This document shows, piece after piece, positions 32,390 through 41,166 of a stretch of 64,000 bases of DNA. The notes below the pieces were generated by a model. The model was given only the letters and a program-made list of their open reading frames with translations. It had not been told where the DNA came from and searched no databases. Numbering within the stretch: the first letter of the stretch is position 1; each line of letters starts with the position of its first letter. The stretch is from Parvibaculum indicum (GTDB lineage: Bacteria > Pseudomonadota > Alphaproteobacteria > Parvibaculales > Parvibaculaceae): assembly GCF_011762095.1 (NCBI RefSeq), contig NZ_JAASQO010000005.1, forward strand, positions 176,675 to 240,674, given 5' to 3'. A program made the translations under genes and the position numbers.

Positions 32390-35300
32390 TCAACTGCATT
32401 TCGAATGCCCGCAGGAGGGGCATGTCTCGCAGCCTTCCTGTTTGATCATGCCATAGGCGCCGCAGCGCGGGCAGGGATTGCCTCGCGGGCGGCCGTCGTT
32501 TTCGCCGACTGCTTTCTGCATCGCCTCGGTGATCGGCTTGCCGTCCTTTGCCGCGATGAAGCCGGTGTCGATCATGTGCTGTTCGATGACGCCGCCGATG
32601 GCCGCCAGCAGGCTCGGCACGTAGCGGCCTTCCATCCAGGCGCCGCCGCGCGGGTCGAACACGGCTTTCAGTTCCTCCACCACGAAGGTCACGTCGCCGC
32701 CCCGGCGGAAGACGGCGGAGATCATCCGCGTCAGCGCCACCGTCCAGGCGTAATGCTCCATGTTCTTGGAATTGATGAAGATCTCGAAGGGACGCCGGCG
32801 TCCGTCCTGCACGATGTCGTTGATGGTGATGTAGATCGCATGGTCCGATTCCGGCCATTTGATCTTGTAGGTAAAGCCGGGAAGGATCTCGTCGCGCTCC
32901 AGCGGCTGCCACATGCGCACCACGCCGTCCTCGCTCGCAGGCGTCGTCGCGGGCGCGGCGGGCTGCGCCGCCGGTTCCTCATCCGCCGTCAGCACGGAGC
33001 CGCGCACATCGCTCGGGCGATAGGTGGTGCAACCCTTCAATCCCTTCTCATAGGCATCCGTATAGACGCCCTTGAAGGCCTCGAAGGAAATATCGGCGGG
33101 CACGTTGATCGTCTTGGAGATCGAGCTGTCGATATAGTCCTGCACCGCCGCCTGCACGGCGATGTGCTCGGCGGGGCTCAGCGTTTGCGCATTGACGAAA
33201 TAATCCGGCAGTTCCGCCTTGTCGCCGAAGCGGGCGTGATACTGCTCCACCGCATAGTCGCGCACGCGTTCCTCGCGATGCGAACCGTCCGGCAGCAGCA
33301 CTTTGCGCGTATAGCCATAGGCGAAGACGGGCTCGATGCCGGAGGACACATTGCCTGCGAAAAGCGAAATCGTGCCGGTCGGCGCGATGGAGGTGACGAG
33401 CGCGTTGCGGATGCCGTGTTTGGCGATGGCCTCGCGCACATCCTCGTCTAGCGTGGCGATGGTCTCGCCCGCCAGATAGGCGTCCGCGTCGAACAGCGGG
33501 AAGGCGCCCTTTTCGGCGGCGAGATCGACCGAGGCGAGATAGGCCGCGCGCGAAAGCCTGTGCATCCATTTGCGGATGAGCGCCACGCTCTCGTCCGAAC
33601 CGTAGCGCGTCCGGCACATGATGAGCGCGTCGGCGAGCCCCGTCACGCCGAGGCCGATGCGGCGCTTGGCCTTCGCCTCATGTTCCTGCTCGGGCAGCGG
33701 AAAGCGCGAGACGTCCACCACATTGTCCATGGCGCGCACAGCGGTGCGTACCAGCGCGTCGAGTTCGTCCTCGTCGAGCGCGGCATCGTCGCCGAACGGA
33801 TCCTTCACCAGCGCGGCGAGGTTGATCGAGCCCAGCAGGCACGCCCCATAGGGCGGCAGGGGTTGCTCGCCGCAATTATGCAAATAAAGGCCATTGGCAT
33901 CGAATGCGTTGATTCCCGGAATTTCGCAGTCGAATACATCGGCTTCGCCGATCGCATCGAGGGCGACGACACGCGCCAGAAATCTCTCGCGGTTTGGTTC
34001 GCGCTTGTATTGGCTGAGTGCGGAGGCCAGCCGTGCGAACTTGTCGGTGTCTTCAAAACCGACCCTTTCCGCAAAGCGCCTCAGATTGGAACCGGAAATG
34101 ACGAGTTCGTGGTCGGCATTGCACCAGTATTCTTTTTCTCCGCCATGTCCGTCGGGTAGGCGGCGCGGGCCGGCCATGCGCCGGTCGCGGAAGATGCGGG
34201 AGATGATACCGAGGCGGGCCAGCATACGCTGCGTCGCCGTCAGTGTTTCGAGCTTGGAGGAAGCCAGTCTTACGCTCACGCCCTTTTGCTGGTCGCCTTG
34301 TACGCTGCCATCCGCATCGAAGAGCCCGCGGAGGAATCCGACATGGAAATCCGACGAGGATTGTTCGATAGCTGGCGTCACGTTCTTCGCGCCCGGCGCG
34401 AGATTCATTTCGGCGGCAAGCTTTTTGAGCGCGCCAGAAGCAAGACGCCACTCATTGCGGCCTTCGACGCGCCACCAGCCGCTGAAGTCGCTGCGGTGGG
34501 GCATGGCGCGGGCTGCCGCTTCCGCTGCCTTCATGATGCCCGTCGTGCCGATTGGTGCAGACGTTTCATTGGCGACGAGTGCGGGTTGCCATACGCTGAG
34601 CACCGCCTTGTCGGCTTTCAACGTGCCATCTCCCACTAGCAGGCCGAGAAGATAGCCTTCACTCTCGGATCCCGTCCCATCCCATGTGGAGGCGTCTGTA
34701 TGATCATGAAGAATGATCTCGTCACCAGGAATCAGTTCGGAGGTTTTGCACCATTGCGTGTCGATCGACCAACGCGTACGTCGGGTCACTTTCAAAACCG
34801 GGTGATCCGCGGTCAGCGAAACGGAAAACCCTTCTTCAGTTCGAAGCGAAAAGACACTTTTGCGCCCGGTACGGAAGAACCCTCTGTCACTACTTCTCCA
34901 GGCCTCTCCGTTCACGCGGGCGCTGAAGTCCGTGCCCACAAGATCGCCCGCGCGACGAGGGCCTTCCTCGGTCATAATCCATGTATCGGCTGTCACACAG
35001 GGGTTCGTCGCCTGGATCGTCTCGGCGTAATAAAGATTGTTCTTCTTGTTGATGCGGTCGATGAAGATCACGCCCGGTTCGGCATAGGCATAGGTCGCGG
35101 CGATGATCTTGTCCCAGAGTTCGCGCGCCTTCAGCGTGCGGAAGACCGTGCCGTTGAAGGTGAGGTCCCAATCCGCATCCGCCTTCACCGCTTCCATGAA
35201 CGGATCCGTCACCAGCACGGAGAGGTTGAACATGGTGAGGCGGCCCGGTTCGCGCTTGGCGTCGATGAAGGCTTCGATATCCGGGTGGTCGCAGCGCATG

Positions 35301-35794
35301 GTCGCCATCATCGCGCCCCGGCGCGAGCCCGCCGACATGATGGTGCGGCACATCGCGTCCCACACATCCATGAAGGAAAGCGGGCCGGAGGCATCCGCCC
35401 CCACGCCATGCACGGGCGCGCCCTTGGGGCGCAGCGTGGAGAAGTCGTAGCCGATGCCGCCGCCCTGCTGCATGGTCAGCGCGGCTTCCTTCAGATTGTC
35501 GAAGATGCCCGCCATAGTGTCGGGCACGGTGCCCATCACGAAGCAGTTGAAGAGCGTCACATCGCGCGCGGTGCCTGCGCCCGCGAGAATGCGGCCCGCC
35601 GGCAGGAAGCGGAAGCCCTCCATCGCGCCATGGAACTTCTCCGCCCATTCGGCGCGCTTCTCAGGCGCTTCGGCGGCCGCCAGCGCATTGGCGACACGCT
35701 TCCATGTGTCCTCGACGGTGAGGTCCACAGGCGTGCCGTCCTGCGCATGCAGGCGGTATTTCATGTCCCAGATCTGTTCGGCGATGGGTTTCAT
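32390..35794 (-). CDS. nrdJ: Adenosylcobalamin-dependent (class II) ribonucleotide reductase with intein
   Basis: The 1134-residue product is interrupted by an intein (residues 266-640). The mature enzyme would be about 759 residues. It reduces ribonucleotides to deoxyribonucleotides with a B12-derived radical. Landmarks are FLPAGRILAGAGT, LFNCFVMGT, QQGGGIGYDFSTLRPKG, the active-site NPCGEQPLPPYGACLLGSINL (reconstituted across the intein), LGVTGLADAL and APTGTISLFAGNVSSGIEP. A C-terminal Cys-rich tail (CPRCGAYGM...CETCPSCGHSKC) is probably the zinc or redox-shuttle segment found in many NrdJ proteins. Full activity depends on protein splicing. The toxin-antitoxin pair follows on the same strand, 47 bases away. 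Confidence 0.93.
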   Translation of the reverse strand: MKPIAEQIWDMKYRLHAQDGTPVDLTVEDTWKRVANALAAAEAPEKRAEWAEKFHGAMEGFRFLPAGRILAGAGTARDVTLFNCFVMGTVPDTMAGIFDNLKEAALTMQQGGGIGYDFSTLRPKGAPVHGVGADASGPLSFMDVWDAMCRTIMSAGSRRGAMMATMRCDHPDIEAFIDAKREPGRLTMFNLSVLVTDPFMEAVKADADWDLTFNGTVFRTLKARELWDKIIAATYAYAEPGVIFIDRINKKNNLYYAETIQATNPCVTADTWIMTEEGPRRAGDLVGTDFSARVNGEAWRSSDRGFFRTGRKSVFSLRTEEGFSVSLTADHPVLKVTRRTRWSIDTQWCKTSELIPGDEIILHDHTDASTWDGTGSESEGYLLGLLVGDGTLKADKAVLSVWQPALVANETSAPIGTTGIMKAAEAAARAMPHRSDFSGWWRVEGRNEWRLASGALKKLAAEMNLAPGAKNVTPAIEQSSSDFHVGFLRGLFDADGSVQGDQQKGVSVRLASSKLETLTATQRMLARLGIISRIFRDRRMAGPRRLPDGHGGEKEYWCNADHELVISGSNLRRFAERVGFEDTDKFARLASALSQYKREPNRERFLARVVALDAIGEADVFDCEIPGINAFDANGLYLHNCGEQPLPPYGACLLGSINLAALVKDPFGDDAALDEDELDALVRTAVRAMDNVVDVSRFPLPEQEHEAKAKRRIGLGVTGLADALIMCRTRYGSDESVALIRKWMHRLSRAAYLASVDLAAEKGAFPLFDADAYLAGETIATLDEDVREAIAKHGIRNALVTSIAPTGTISLFAGNVSSGIEPVFAYGYTRKVLLPDGSHREERVRDYAVEQYHARFGDKAELPDYFVNAQTLSPAEHIAVQAAVQDYIDSSISKTINVPADISFEAFKGVYTDAYEKGLKGCTTYRPSDVRGSVLTADEEPAAQPAAPATTPASEDGVVRMWQPLERDEILPGFTYKIKWPESDHAIYITINDIVQDGRRRPFEIFINSKNMEHYAWTVALTRMISAVFRRGGDVTFVVEELKAVFDPRGGAWMEGRYVPSLLAAIGGVIEQHMIDTGFIAAKDGKPITEAMQKAVGENDGRPRGNPCPRCGAYGMIKQEGCETCPSCGHSKCS
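33875..34999 (-). mobile_element. NrdJ intein with LAGLIDADG homing endonuclease
   Basis: This in-frame 375-residue insertion lies in nrdJ. It begins with Cys (CVTADTWIMTEEG, block A), has the TxxH of block B (SLTADHPVLKV), and ends DANGLYLHN followed by the +1 Cys of the C-extein (blocks F/G with the terminal His-Asn). Two dodecapeptide endonuclease motifs are visible, GYLLGLLVGDG (about residue 380) and VGFLRGLFDADG (about 485), each keeping its catalytic acidic residue. All splice-junction residues are therefore present, and both splicing and homing look functional. It interrupts the NP|CGE active-site loop. Base composition is moderately less GC-rich than the exteins. Confidence 0.93.
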
Positions 35795-35867
35795 AACGCT
35801 AACCTAAACCCGGTTCTGTCACCGGTCGATGAATGAATGTTCTTGTATCGTTCCCGCGCGCCGGAGT

Positions 35868-36608
35868 CTAATCCGCCGCTTCCGAGAGTGCCGGGGTTTT
35901 GCCCCTTGCCTCGGCCACCAGTTTCGCGGTCGCCGGTTCGATGCGTTTTTCCAGTTCCGCCATGAACGCCTTGCGGTCGAGGCCCGGCGGAATGGGGTCG
36001 AGGAATTCGATCACGATGGTGCCTGGGCGTTTCGCAAAGCCGCGTCGCGCCCAGTAGATACCTGAATTCACCGCCACCGGCACGCAAGGGACGTCGAGCT
36101 GGCGGTAAAGCGCGGCTACCCCCGGCTTGTAGTCCGGCGCGGCGTCGGGCGCCATGCGCGTGCCTTCGGGAAAGATCAGGACGGGCCGTCCCAGCCCCAG
36201 CGCGGCCTTTGCCTGCGCGATGAGCTTGCGGATGGCCGCCGACCCCGATCCACGGTCGATGGCGATCATGCGCGTCTTCAGCGAGTACCAGCCATAATAG
36301 GGGATCATCAGAAGTTCTTTTTTCATCACGATGGCCGGATCGCGCAGCAGGGTCGTCGCGATGATCGTGTCCCACATGGACTGGTGCTTGGCCGCGACCA
36401 GCACCGCGCCCTCCGGTATGCGCCCGCGCACCTCGTAGCGCGTGCCCGCGCAGACCCGGAGCAGGAACATGGTAAGGCGGGACCACAGGTTCATGGCCCG
36501 AACCGTCCAGCCGCGCGGCGCCAGAAAGAGCGGCGTGGCGAGGATGCACATGATGATGGACATCAGCCAGAAGGACAGGTTGAAAAAGGTCGAGCGAAGC
36601 CAGAGCAA
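35868..36608 (-). CDS. plsC: 1-acyl-sn-glycerol-3-phosphate acyltransferase
   Basis: This 246-residue membrane-associated acyltransferase makes phosphatidic acid from lysophosphatidic acid. The catalytic AAKHQSMWDTI (HX4D) is at about residues 73-83, and the substrate-binding FPEGTRMAPDA is at about 146-156. Two N-terminal hydrophobic segments (FFNLSFWLMSIIMCILATPLFL) fit a membrane anchor. It follows the DUF218 gene by 28 bases on the same strand, in an ftsE-ftsX-DUF218-plsC run often seen in alphaproteobacteria. Confidence 0.92.
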   Translation of the reverse strand: MLWLRSTFFNLSFWLMSIIMCILATPLFLAPRGWTVRAMNLWSRLTMFLLRVCAGTRYEVRGRIPEGAVLVAAKHQSMWDTIIATTLLRDPAIVMKKELLMIPYYGWYSLKTRMIAIDRGSGSAAIRKLIAQAKAALGLGRPVLIFPEGTRMAPDAAPDYKPGVAALYRQLDVPCVPVAVNSGIYWARRGFAKRPGTIVIEFLDPIPPGLDRKAFMAELEKRIEPATAKLVAEARGKTPALSEAAD

Positions 36609-36636
36609 GGAAGTACGCCCCTTCGTTTTCCTCCCG

Positions 36637-37296
36637 CTAGCGCGCGCGCAGATGCGTCAGCGTCAGCAGATATTTGGTGTATTCCGATACGAGCAGCCGC
36701 GTGGTGCCGGGATAGTTCCACCAGCCGTCGAGATGCAGCTTATCCTGAAATACCGGATGGGGCATGATTTCGACACCCGGCATGGCGCGTCTGAGTTCCA
36801 GCCGGGCGCGCGGCAGGTGATAGGTGCTCGTCACCAGAATGATCGAGCGGTAGTCGCGTTTATGCACCCAGTTGGCGGTCTCCTCGGCATTGCCGATGGT
36901 GTCGATGGCCTGCCAGCCGATATCGATGCAGCAATCGAATTTTCCCCGGTCGCCGCCGACCAGCGCGGCAAGCTCCCTGGCCTTCACTTCCGGGTTCACG
37001 CCGCTGATGAGCATGCGCTTGGCGCGGCCTTCGACGAGCAGCCGATAGCCTTCCGCGATGCGCTCGGGCCCGCCCGTCAGCACCACGATGCCGTCGGCCT
37101 TGCCGTCATTGGCCGCGGGCGTCCGGTCGATCAGCGCGGTGAAGACGAAAAAGCCGCCCACGTAAAGCGCGAGCGCCAGCGCCGCCAGCCCGACCACAAG
37201 ACGCAGGAAGGGGCGGCGCGGCCCGTCCGGTCCGGGCGGCGTCTGGCGGTTCTCGCCTGCTTTCCCTGTGGCGCTGGTTCGGGCCAATGATGCCAA
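36637..37296 (-). CDS. YdcF/DUF218 (SanA/ElyC-like) membrane protein
   Basis: This 219-residue protein has a basic N-terminus, one membrane helix (about 30-51, FLRLVVGLAALALALYVGGFFVF) and a DUF218 domain: GIVVLTGGPERIAEGYRLLVEGRAKRMLISG, CCIDIGWQAIDTIGNAEETANWV and IILVTSTYHLPRARLELRRAMPG. ElyC and SanA, members of this family, influence envelope integrity, but no activity is firmly established. Context between ftsX and plsC is consistent with an envelope role. Confidence 0.87.
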   Translation of the reverse strand: MASLARTSATGKAGENRQTPPGPDGPRRPFLRLVVGLAALALALYVGGFFVFTALIDRTPAANDGKADGIVVLTGGPERIAEGYRLLVEGRAKRMLISGVNPEVKARELAALVGGDRGKFDCCIDIGWQAIDTIGNAEETANWVHKRDYRSIILVTSTYHLPRARLELRRAMPGVEIMPHPVFQDKLHLDGWWNYPGTTRLLVSEYTKYLLTLTHLRAR

Positions 37297-37400
37297 GTCC
37301 TTGTCGGCTCTGAGAGAATTCTAACGTCGCAGATATTAACATGGAATGCGCGGGCCGCAGGATAGGCGCAAAAGCGCGCAATGCCGCATGGATTTCGATC

Positions 37401-38384
37401 TCAGAGCATATGTTCCAGCTCGCGCATCACGGTGATGCGGGCGGTCAGCACCGCGACCAGTGCGGAGGCAATCGGCACGGCCAGCAGGATCGGGTAATGG
37501 GTGAGCTGCAATCCCGTGACCGGCATCAGGAAGAGCGCGCCATTGTCGCCCGCGAATGACAGGACGACGAAGGTCAGCACGGACAGGGCGAGCCCCGCAA
37601 TGCCGCCCCTGAGCCCCAGATGCAGGAAATGGTGCTGCACCTCGCGGGCGATGAAGCGGTCGCGCGCGCCGATCAGGTGGAGCACTTCCACCACATCCCG
37701 GTTGGCGGAGAGGCCCGCCCGCGTCGCAAAGACGACGATGGCGGTGGTGGTCGCTGCCACCAGGCCCAGCACCGCATAGGCGAGCCACAGCACGGCATGG
37801 GCGGCGCTGATGATTTCGGCCTGCCATTGCCGGTGCGTGTCGAGCAGCGCGCCGGGCGCTACCGCCGCGACATTGATCGCCAGTGCCGCGAGGTCGGGTG
37901 GCGAGGCGGGGTCGATCGTCACATCCACAAGCTGCGGGATGGGCAGGTCGTCGGTCACATTGCCCTTGCCGAGCCAGGGTTCCAGCAGCTTCGCCGTTTC
38001 GCTGCGGGTCACGGGACGGGCGCTCACAATGCCGTTGGTCTGGCCCAGAAGGCTCATCACTTCGGAAAGCTGTTTGTCCGGCTTCATCTCGGGCGAGGGT
38101 TTGATTTCCACGGTGAAGGCGCCGGACAACTGCCCCGTCCATTCCGCCGCCGCATGGCCGACCGACAGCGCCGCGCCCAGCGTCAGGCTCGCCAGAAAGC
38201 ACATGGCCGCGATGGCGAGGATGAGGGGCAGGCCGGTTGCGCCGCCCGAGGGCATGATGGAGCGCGTTTCGACGAGCAGCGAGACGAGCCGGCTGCGCCC
38301 CGCCTTCTCCTCGTCATGGAAAGTCGGGGCGGGGTCGCGGCCCGGGCGGCCCGGCCGGGCGGGACGTTGGGAGGTATCAGCCAC
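37401..38384 (-). CDS. ftsX: Cell-division ABC transporter permease FtsX
   Basis: This 327-residue protein has four membrane helices in FtsX order: about 55-75 (LPLILAIAAMCFLASLTLGAAL), then, after a periplasmic loop (75-200), about 205-228, 255-280 and 296-318. The C-terminal FtsX-like permease domain includes VVEVLHLIGARDRFIAREVQHHFLHLGLRGG, typical of the family. FtsX anchors FtsE and signals to peptidoglycan hydrolases at the septum. It overlaps ftsE by 8 bases. The N-terminal 30 residues are Arg/Pro-rich. Confidence 0.9.
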   Translation of the reverse strand: MADTSQRPARPGRPGRDPAPTFHDEEKAGRSRLVSLLVETRSIMPSGGATGLPLILAIAAMCFLASLTLGAALSVGHAAAEWTGQLSGAFTVEIKPSPEMKPDKQLSEVMSLLGQTNGIVSARPVTRSETAKLLEPWLGKGNVTDDLPIPQLVDVTIDPASPPDLAALAINVAAVAPGALLDTHRQWQAEIISAAHAVLWLAYAVLGLVAATTTAIVVFATRAGLSANRDVVEVLHLIGARDRFIAREVQHHFLHLGLRGGIAGLALSVLTFVVLSFAGDNGALFLMPVTGLQLTHYPILLAVPIASALVAVLTARITVMRELEHML

Positions 38385-39036
38385 GGATCGACAGCCCTCC
38401 CTCTTTCAGCACAAGCTCCGGCGCGCCCGCCGCTTCCACGAGGCTGCGATCATGGGTGGCCAGCAGCACGGAGGTACCCAGCCGGTTCAGTTCCACGAAC
38501 AGGCGGAGCAGGCGCTGGCCCATTTCCGGGTCCACATTGCCGGTCGGTTCGTCGGCCAGCAGCACATCGGGCTGGCCCACCACGGCGCGCGCGATGGCGG
38601 CGCGCTGCTTTTCGCCGCCCGACAGCGTCGGCGGTTTGGCGTGGATGCGGTCGCCGAGCCCGACCCAGGCCAGCAGTTCCATCACATCGGCGCGCCAGGC
38701 GCTTTCCGGCTGGCCCTGAATGCGCAGGGGCAGCGCCACATTTTCGTAGGTCGTCAGATGGTCGAGCAGCCGGAATTCCTGGAACACCACGCCGATGCGT
38801 CGTCTCAGCGCCGGCATCTCCTTGCGCGGCAGGGTGGCGATGTCCTGACCGAACATGGTGATGAGCCCGCGCGAGGGGCGGACGGCCAGAAACATGAGCT
38901 TGAGGAGCGAGGTCTTGCCCGCGCCCGAAGGGCCGGTGAGGAAATGGAAAGAGCCGGGCGCGAGCTCGAAGCTGACATCCCGGAGCACTTCCGGCCCCAT
39001 GCCGTATCTCATGCCGACATTTTCGAAGCGAATCAT
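38377..39036 (-). CDS. ftsE: Cell-division ATP-binding protein FtsE
   Basis: This 219-residue ABC ATPase matches the usual FtsE length when started at ATG 39036 (MIRFENVGMRYG). It carries Walker A (TGPSGAGKTSLLKL), the Q-loop (VVFQEFRLLDHLTTYENVALPL), signature LSGGEKQRAAIARA, Walker B (VLLADEPTGNVDPE) and the H-loop (LLATHD). The RLLDHLTTYENVALPLRI stretch is typical of FtsE. No strong ribosome site precedes the chosen start. It is divergent from the zinc-ribbon gene, with a 208-base gap, and drives the ftsE-ftsX-DUF218-plsC unit. Confidence 0.93.
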   Translation of the reverse strand: MIRFENVGMRYGMGPEVLRDVSFELAPGSFHFLTGPSGAGKTSLLKLMFLAVRPSRGLITMFGQDIATLPRKEMPALRRRIGVVFQEFRLLDHLTTYENVALPLRIQGQPESAWRADVMELLAWVGLGDRIHAKPPTLSGGEKQRAAIARAVVGQPDVLLADEPTGNVDPEMGQRLLRLFVELNRLGTSVLLATHDRSLVEAAGAPELVLKEGGLSIRG

Positions 39037-39244
39037 GGAGGAGACGGTATCACGGATCGGCAGTGGGGCGGGTCGCGCTGAAACGCAATAAGCCGCAGTT
39101 TCCATCGTGAAAACGACGTGCATTTAACGCGGCTTTAACCATGAGGGGCCATTCAATAGGCTTGAGGTGCAAGGAGGCGTGGCGAGGGTGCTGCCGCGCG
39201 TCCGTCTTTCCGCCATTTGGGCAATCCATCGCAGCAAGATCCGG

Positions 39245-40108
39245 ATGATTATCACCTGTCCGCATTGTTCGACGCGCTACCCCGTGAAACCCGGTGCCTT
39301 CGCCTCGGGACCGCGCAAGGTGCGTTGCGCCAAATGCGGCCATAGCTGGGAACAGCAGCCGCTGGAAGAGGGCGAGACGCCGTCTGCCGGCGCGACGCCC
39401 GCCACGGAGGCCGAGCCGGTCAAGGGGCCTGCCCAACCCGTCTTCAAGCGGGAGGCGGAGAAGGACAAGGCCGCGGCGCGCCAGCCGCGACAGGTCGAAA
39501 CGACGACCGAGGCCGGCGAAAGCACCACGGGCGGACGGATCCGCAGCTTCGTCCATGGCGCGGCTGCCGTGCGCCGGGTGCGTTTCCTCACCATTCTCGG
39601 CTGGATCACGCTCATCATCTTCCTCGGCGGCACGCTGGGGGCGGGCTGGGTTTTCCGCAACGAAATCGCCTCGCTCTGGCCCGCCACGGCGGATGTCTAC
39701 AAACTGACGGGGCAGGACATCAATCTGCGCGGGGTTGAGTTTCACAAGGTTCGCTATGAGCGGCAGGAGGTGAACGACCTGCCGGTGCTCGCCATCATGG
39801 GCGAGGTGGTGAATGTGAGCGACGAGCCCCGCGTGCTTCCGCGTCTGCGCATCGGTTTGCGCAACGAGAAGAAGAAAGAGATTTATCACTGGACCTTCGC
39901 GCTGAAGGAACGGTCGCTGAAGCCGGGCCAGTCGGTTCCTTTCGTCACGCGGCTCTCGAGCCCGCCTGTCGAGACGCGGGATGTCGAGATCCGTTTCGAC
40001 AATGGCGCCTCCTCGCCGGCGCCCGCCGAAAAGGCGCCGTCCGGGGCGGCACCGGATGCGGCGGCCGAAGGCGACCATCCGCCCGCCGATGGGCCGGGCG
40101 GCGAATAG
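39245..40108 (+). CDS. MJ0042-type zinc-ribbon membrane protein with DUF3426-like domain
   Basis: This 287-residue protein starts with a zinc ribbon (MIITCPHCSTRYPVKPGAF then KVRCAKCGHSW; two Cys pairs) and continues through a charged low-complexity linker to about residue 105. A membrane helix follows (about 118-140, FLTILGWITLIIFLGGTLGAGW), then a beta-rich DUF3426-like domain (LRGVEFHKVRYERQEVNDLPVLAIMGEVVNVSDEPRVLP). Such proteins are common in alphaproteobacteria beside ftsE or hpt, without a known role. The start ATG 39245 immediately precedes the first Cys motif. The hpt start is 10 bases after its stop. Confidence 0.8.
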   Translation: MIITCPHCSTRYPVKPGAFASGPRKVRCAKCGHSWEQQPLEEGETPSAGATPATEAEPVKGPAQPVFKREAEKDKAAARQPRQVETTTEAGESTTGGRIRSFVHGAAAVRRVRFLTILGWITLIIFLGGTLGAGWVFRNEIASLWPATADVYKLTGQDINLRGVEFHKVRYERQEVNDLPVLAIMGEVVNVSDEPRVLPRLRIGLRNEKKKEIYHWTFALKERSLKPGQSVPFVTRLSSPPVETRDVEIRFDNGASSPAPAEKAPSGAAPDAAAEGDHPPADGPGGE

Positions 40109-40118
40109 GAACGACCGG

Positions 40119-40664
40119 ATGACCGAAACAGGCGATCGTTCCGCGCATATCACCGTCCTCATGACCGCGGAAGAGATCGCCGCGCGCAATACCGTGCTGG
40201 CGGCGGAGATCGTCGCCGAGATGGGGCGCGCTCCGCTCATCATTCCCGTTCTCAAGGGCAGTTTCATCTTCGCAGCCGACCTTTTGCGCGCGCTTCACGA
40301 TGCGGGCGCGGCGCCGGATATGGATTTCATTTCGTTGTCGAGTTACGGCGCCGGCACCAGGTCGCTGGGCGAGGTCAAGATCGTCCGCGATACCGAAGTG
40401 CCGATCAAGGGTCGTGATGTGCTGCTGGTGGACGATATTCTGGAAAGCGGCCGCACGCTCGCCTTTGCCAAGGATTTAATGATGGCGCGCGGCGCGAAGA
40501 GTGTCCGGACCTGCGTCCTTCTCCACAAGAAAGACAAGCAGGCGGTGGACATTACCCCCGACTTCACGGGCTTCGATTGTCCCGACCGTTTCGTCATCGG
40601 CTATGGCATGGATGTCGCCCATGCCTATCGCCAATTGCCGTTTGTCGGCTATCTCGAGGAATAG
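40119..40664 (+). CDS. hpt: Hypoxanthine phosphoribosyltransferase
   Basis: This 181-residue purine-salvage enzyme carries the PRPP-binding signature VLLVDDILESGRTLAF (about residues 107-122). It also has IIPVLKGSFIFAADLLRAL (the PPi-binding loop) and PDRFVIGYGMDVAHAYRQLPFVGYL at the base-binding end. It converts hypoxanthine (and usually guanine) plus PRPP to nucleotide. ATG 40119 follows AGGA and begins just before the conserved fold. It lies in a forward run with the zinc-ribbon gene and cpdR. Confidence 0.92.
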   Translation: MTETGDRSAHITVLMTAEEIAARNTVLAAEIVAEMGRAPLIIPVLKGSFIFAADLLRALHDAGAAPDMDFISLSSYGAGTRSLGEVKIVRDTEVPIKGRDVLLVDDILESGRTLAFAKDLMMARGAKSVRTCVLLHKKDKQAVDITPDFTGFDCPDRFVIGYGMDVAHAYRQLPFVGYLEE

Positions 40665-40667
40665 GTC

Positions 40668-41048
40668 ATGGCGCGGATACTGGTTGCCGAAGACGAGCCT
40701 GCCGTCCAGTCCTTCATCACCCGCGCGTTGCGGGGTGCGGGACATGAGGTCGACGCCGTGTCGGACGGGTCGGAAGCGCTGGAGGCGCTCGCCCGCGCGA
40801 TGGAGGCCAAGACGCCTTACGAGCTCTTGCTGACCGACATCATCATGCCGGTAATGGACGGCATCTCGCTGGCGCTTTCCGCCTCGCGCCACGCGCCGGG
40901 CATCACCATCCTGCTGATGACGGGCTATTCGGACCAGCGCGAGCGTGCGCATGGTCTCGATGCGATCATTCACGACATCATGCTGAAGCCCTTCACGCTG
41001 GAAGAGCTGGTGACGCAGGTCGGCGCGGCGCTGGCCTCGCGGGGTTAG
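40668..41048 (+). CDS. cpdR: Single-domain response regulator CpdR
   Basis: This 126-residue receiver domain has no output domain. ILVAEDEPAVQSFITRAL contains the acidic pocket, LLLTDIIMPVMDG the phospho-accepting aspartate, and ILLMTGYSDQRERAHGL and IHDIMLKPFTLEEL the Thr and Lys switch residues. The length, the TGYSDQRERA stretch and the position beside hpt match CpdR. In Caulobacter CpdR links the CckA-ChpT phosphorelay to ClpXP proteolysis. It starts 3 bases after the hpt stop. Confidence 0.85.
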   Translation: MARILVAEDEPAVQSFITRALRGAGHEVDAVSDGSEALEALARAMEAKTPYELLLTDIIMPVMDGISLALSASRHAPGITILLMTGYSDQRERAHGLDAIIHDIMLKPFTLEELVTQVGAALASRG

Positions 41049-41071
41049 CAAACCCTTTCAACTGAAAACGG

Positions 41072-41159
41072 CGTGTCATCCCGGCACTTGTTGCCGGGAC
41101 CCATTAGCCCTTCGACAAGCGGAGACGAGAGTGGGTCCCGGCTTTCGCCGGGATGACGC
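41072..41159. repeat. Palindromic intergenic repeat, family C
   Basis: GTGTCATCCCGGCACTTG...TTGCCGGGACCCA on one arm pairs with TGGGTCCCGGCTTTCGCCG...GGATGACG on the other. The sequence differs from families A and B, but it occupies the same kind of position between convergent genes (cpdR and the TIGR02302 gene) and can form terminator hairpins. Confidence 0.83.
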
Positions 41160-41166
41160 TGAAAAT

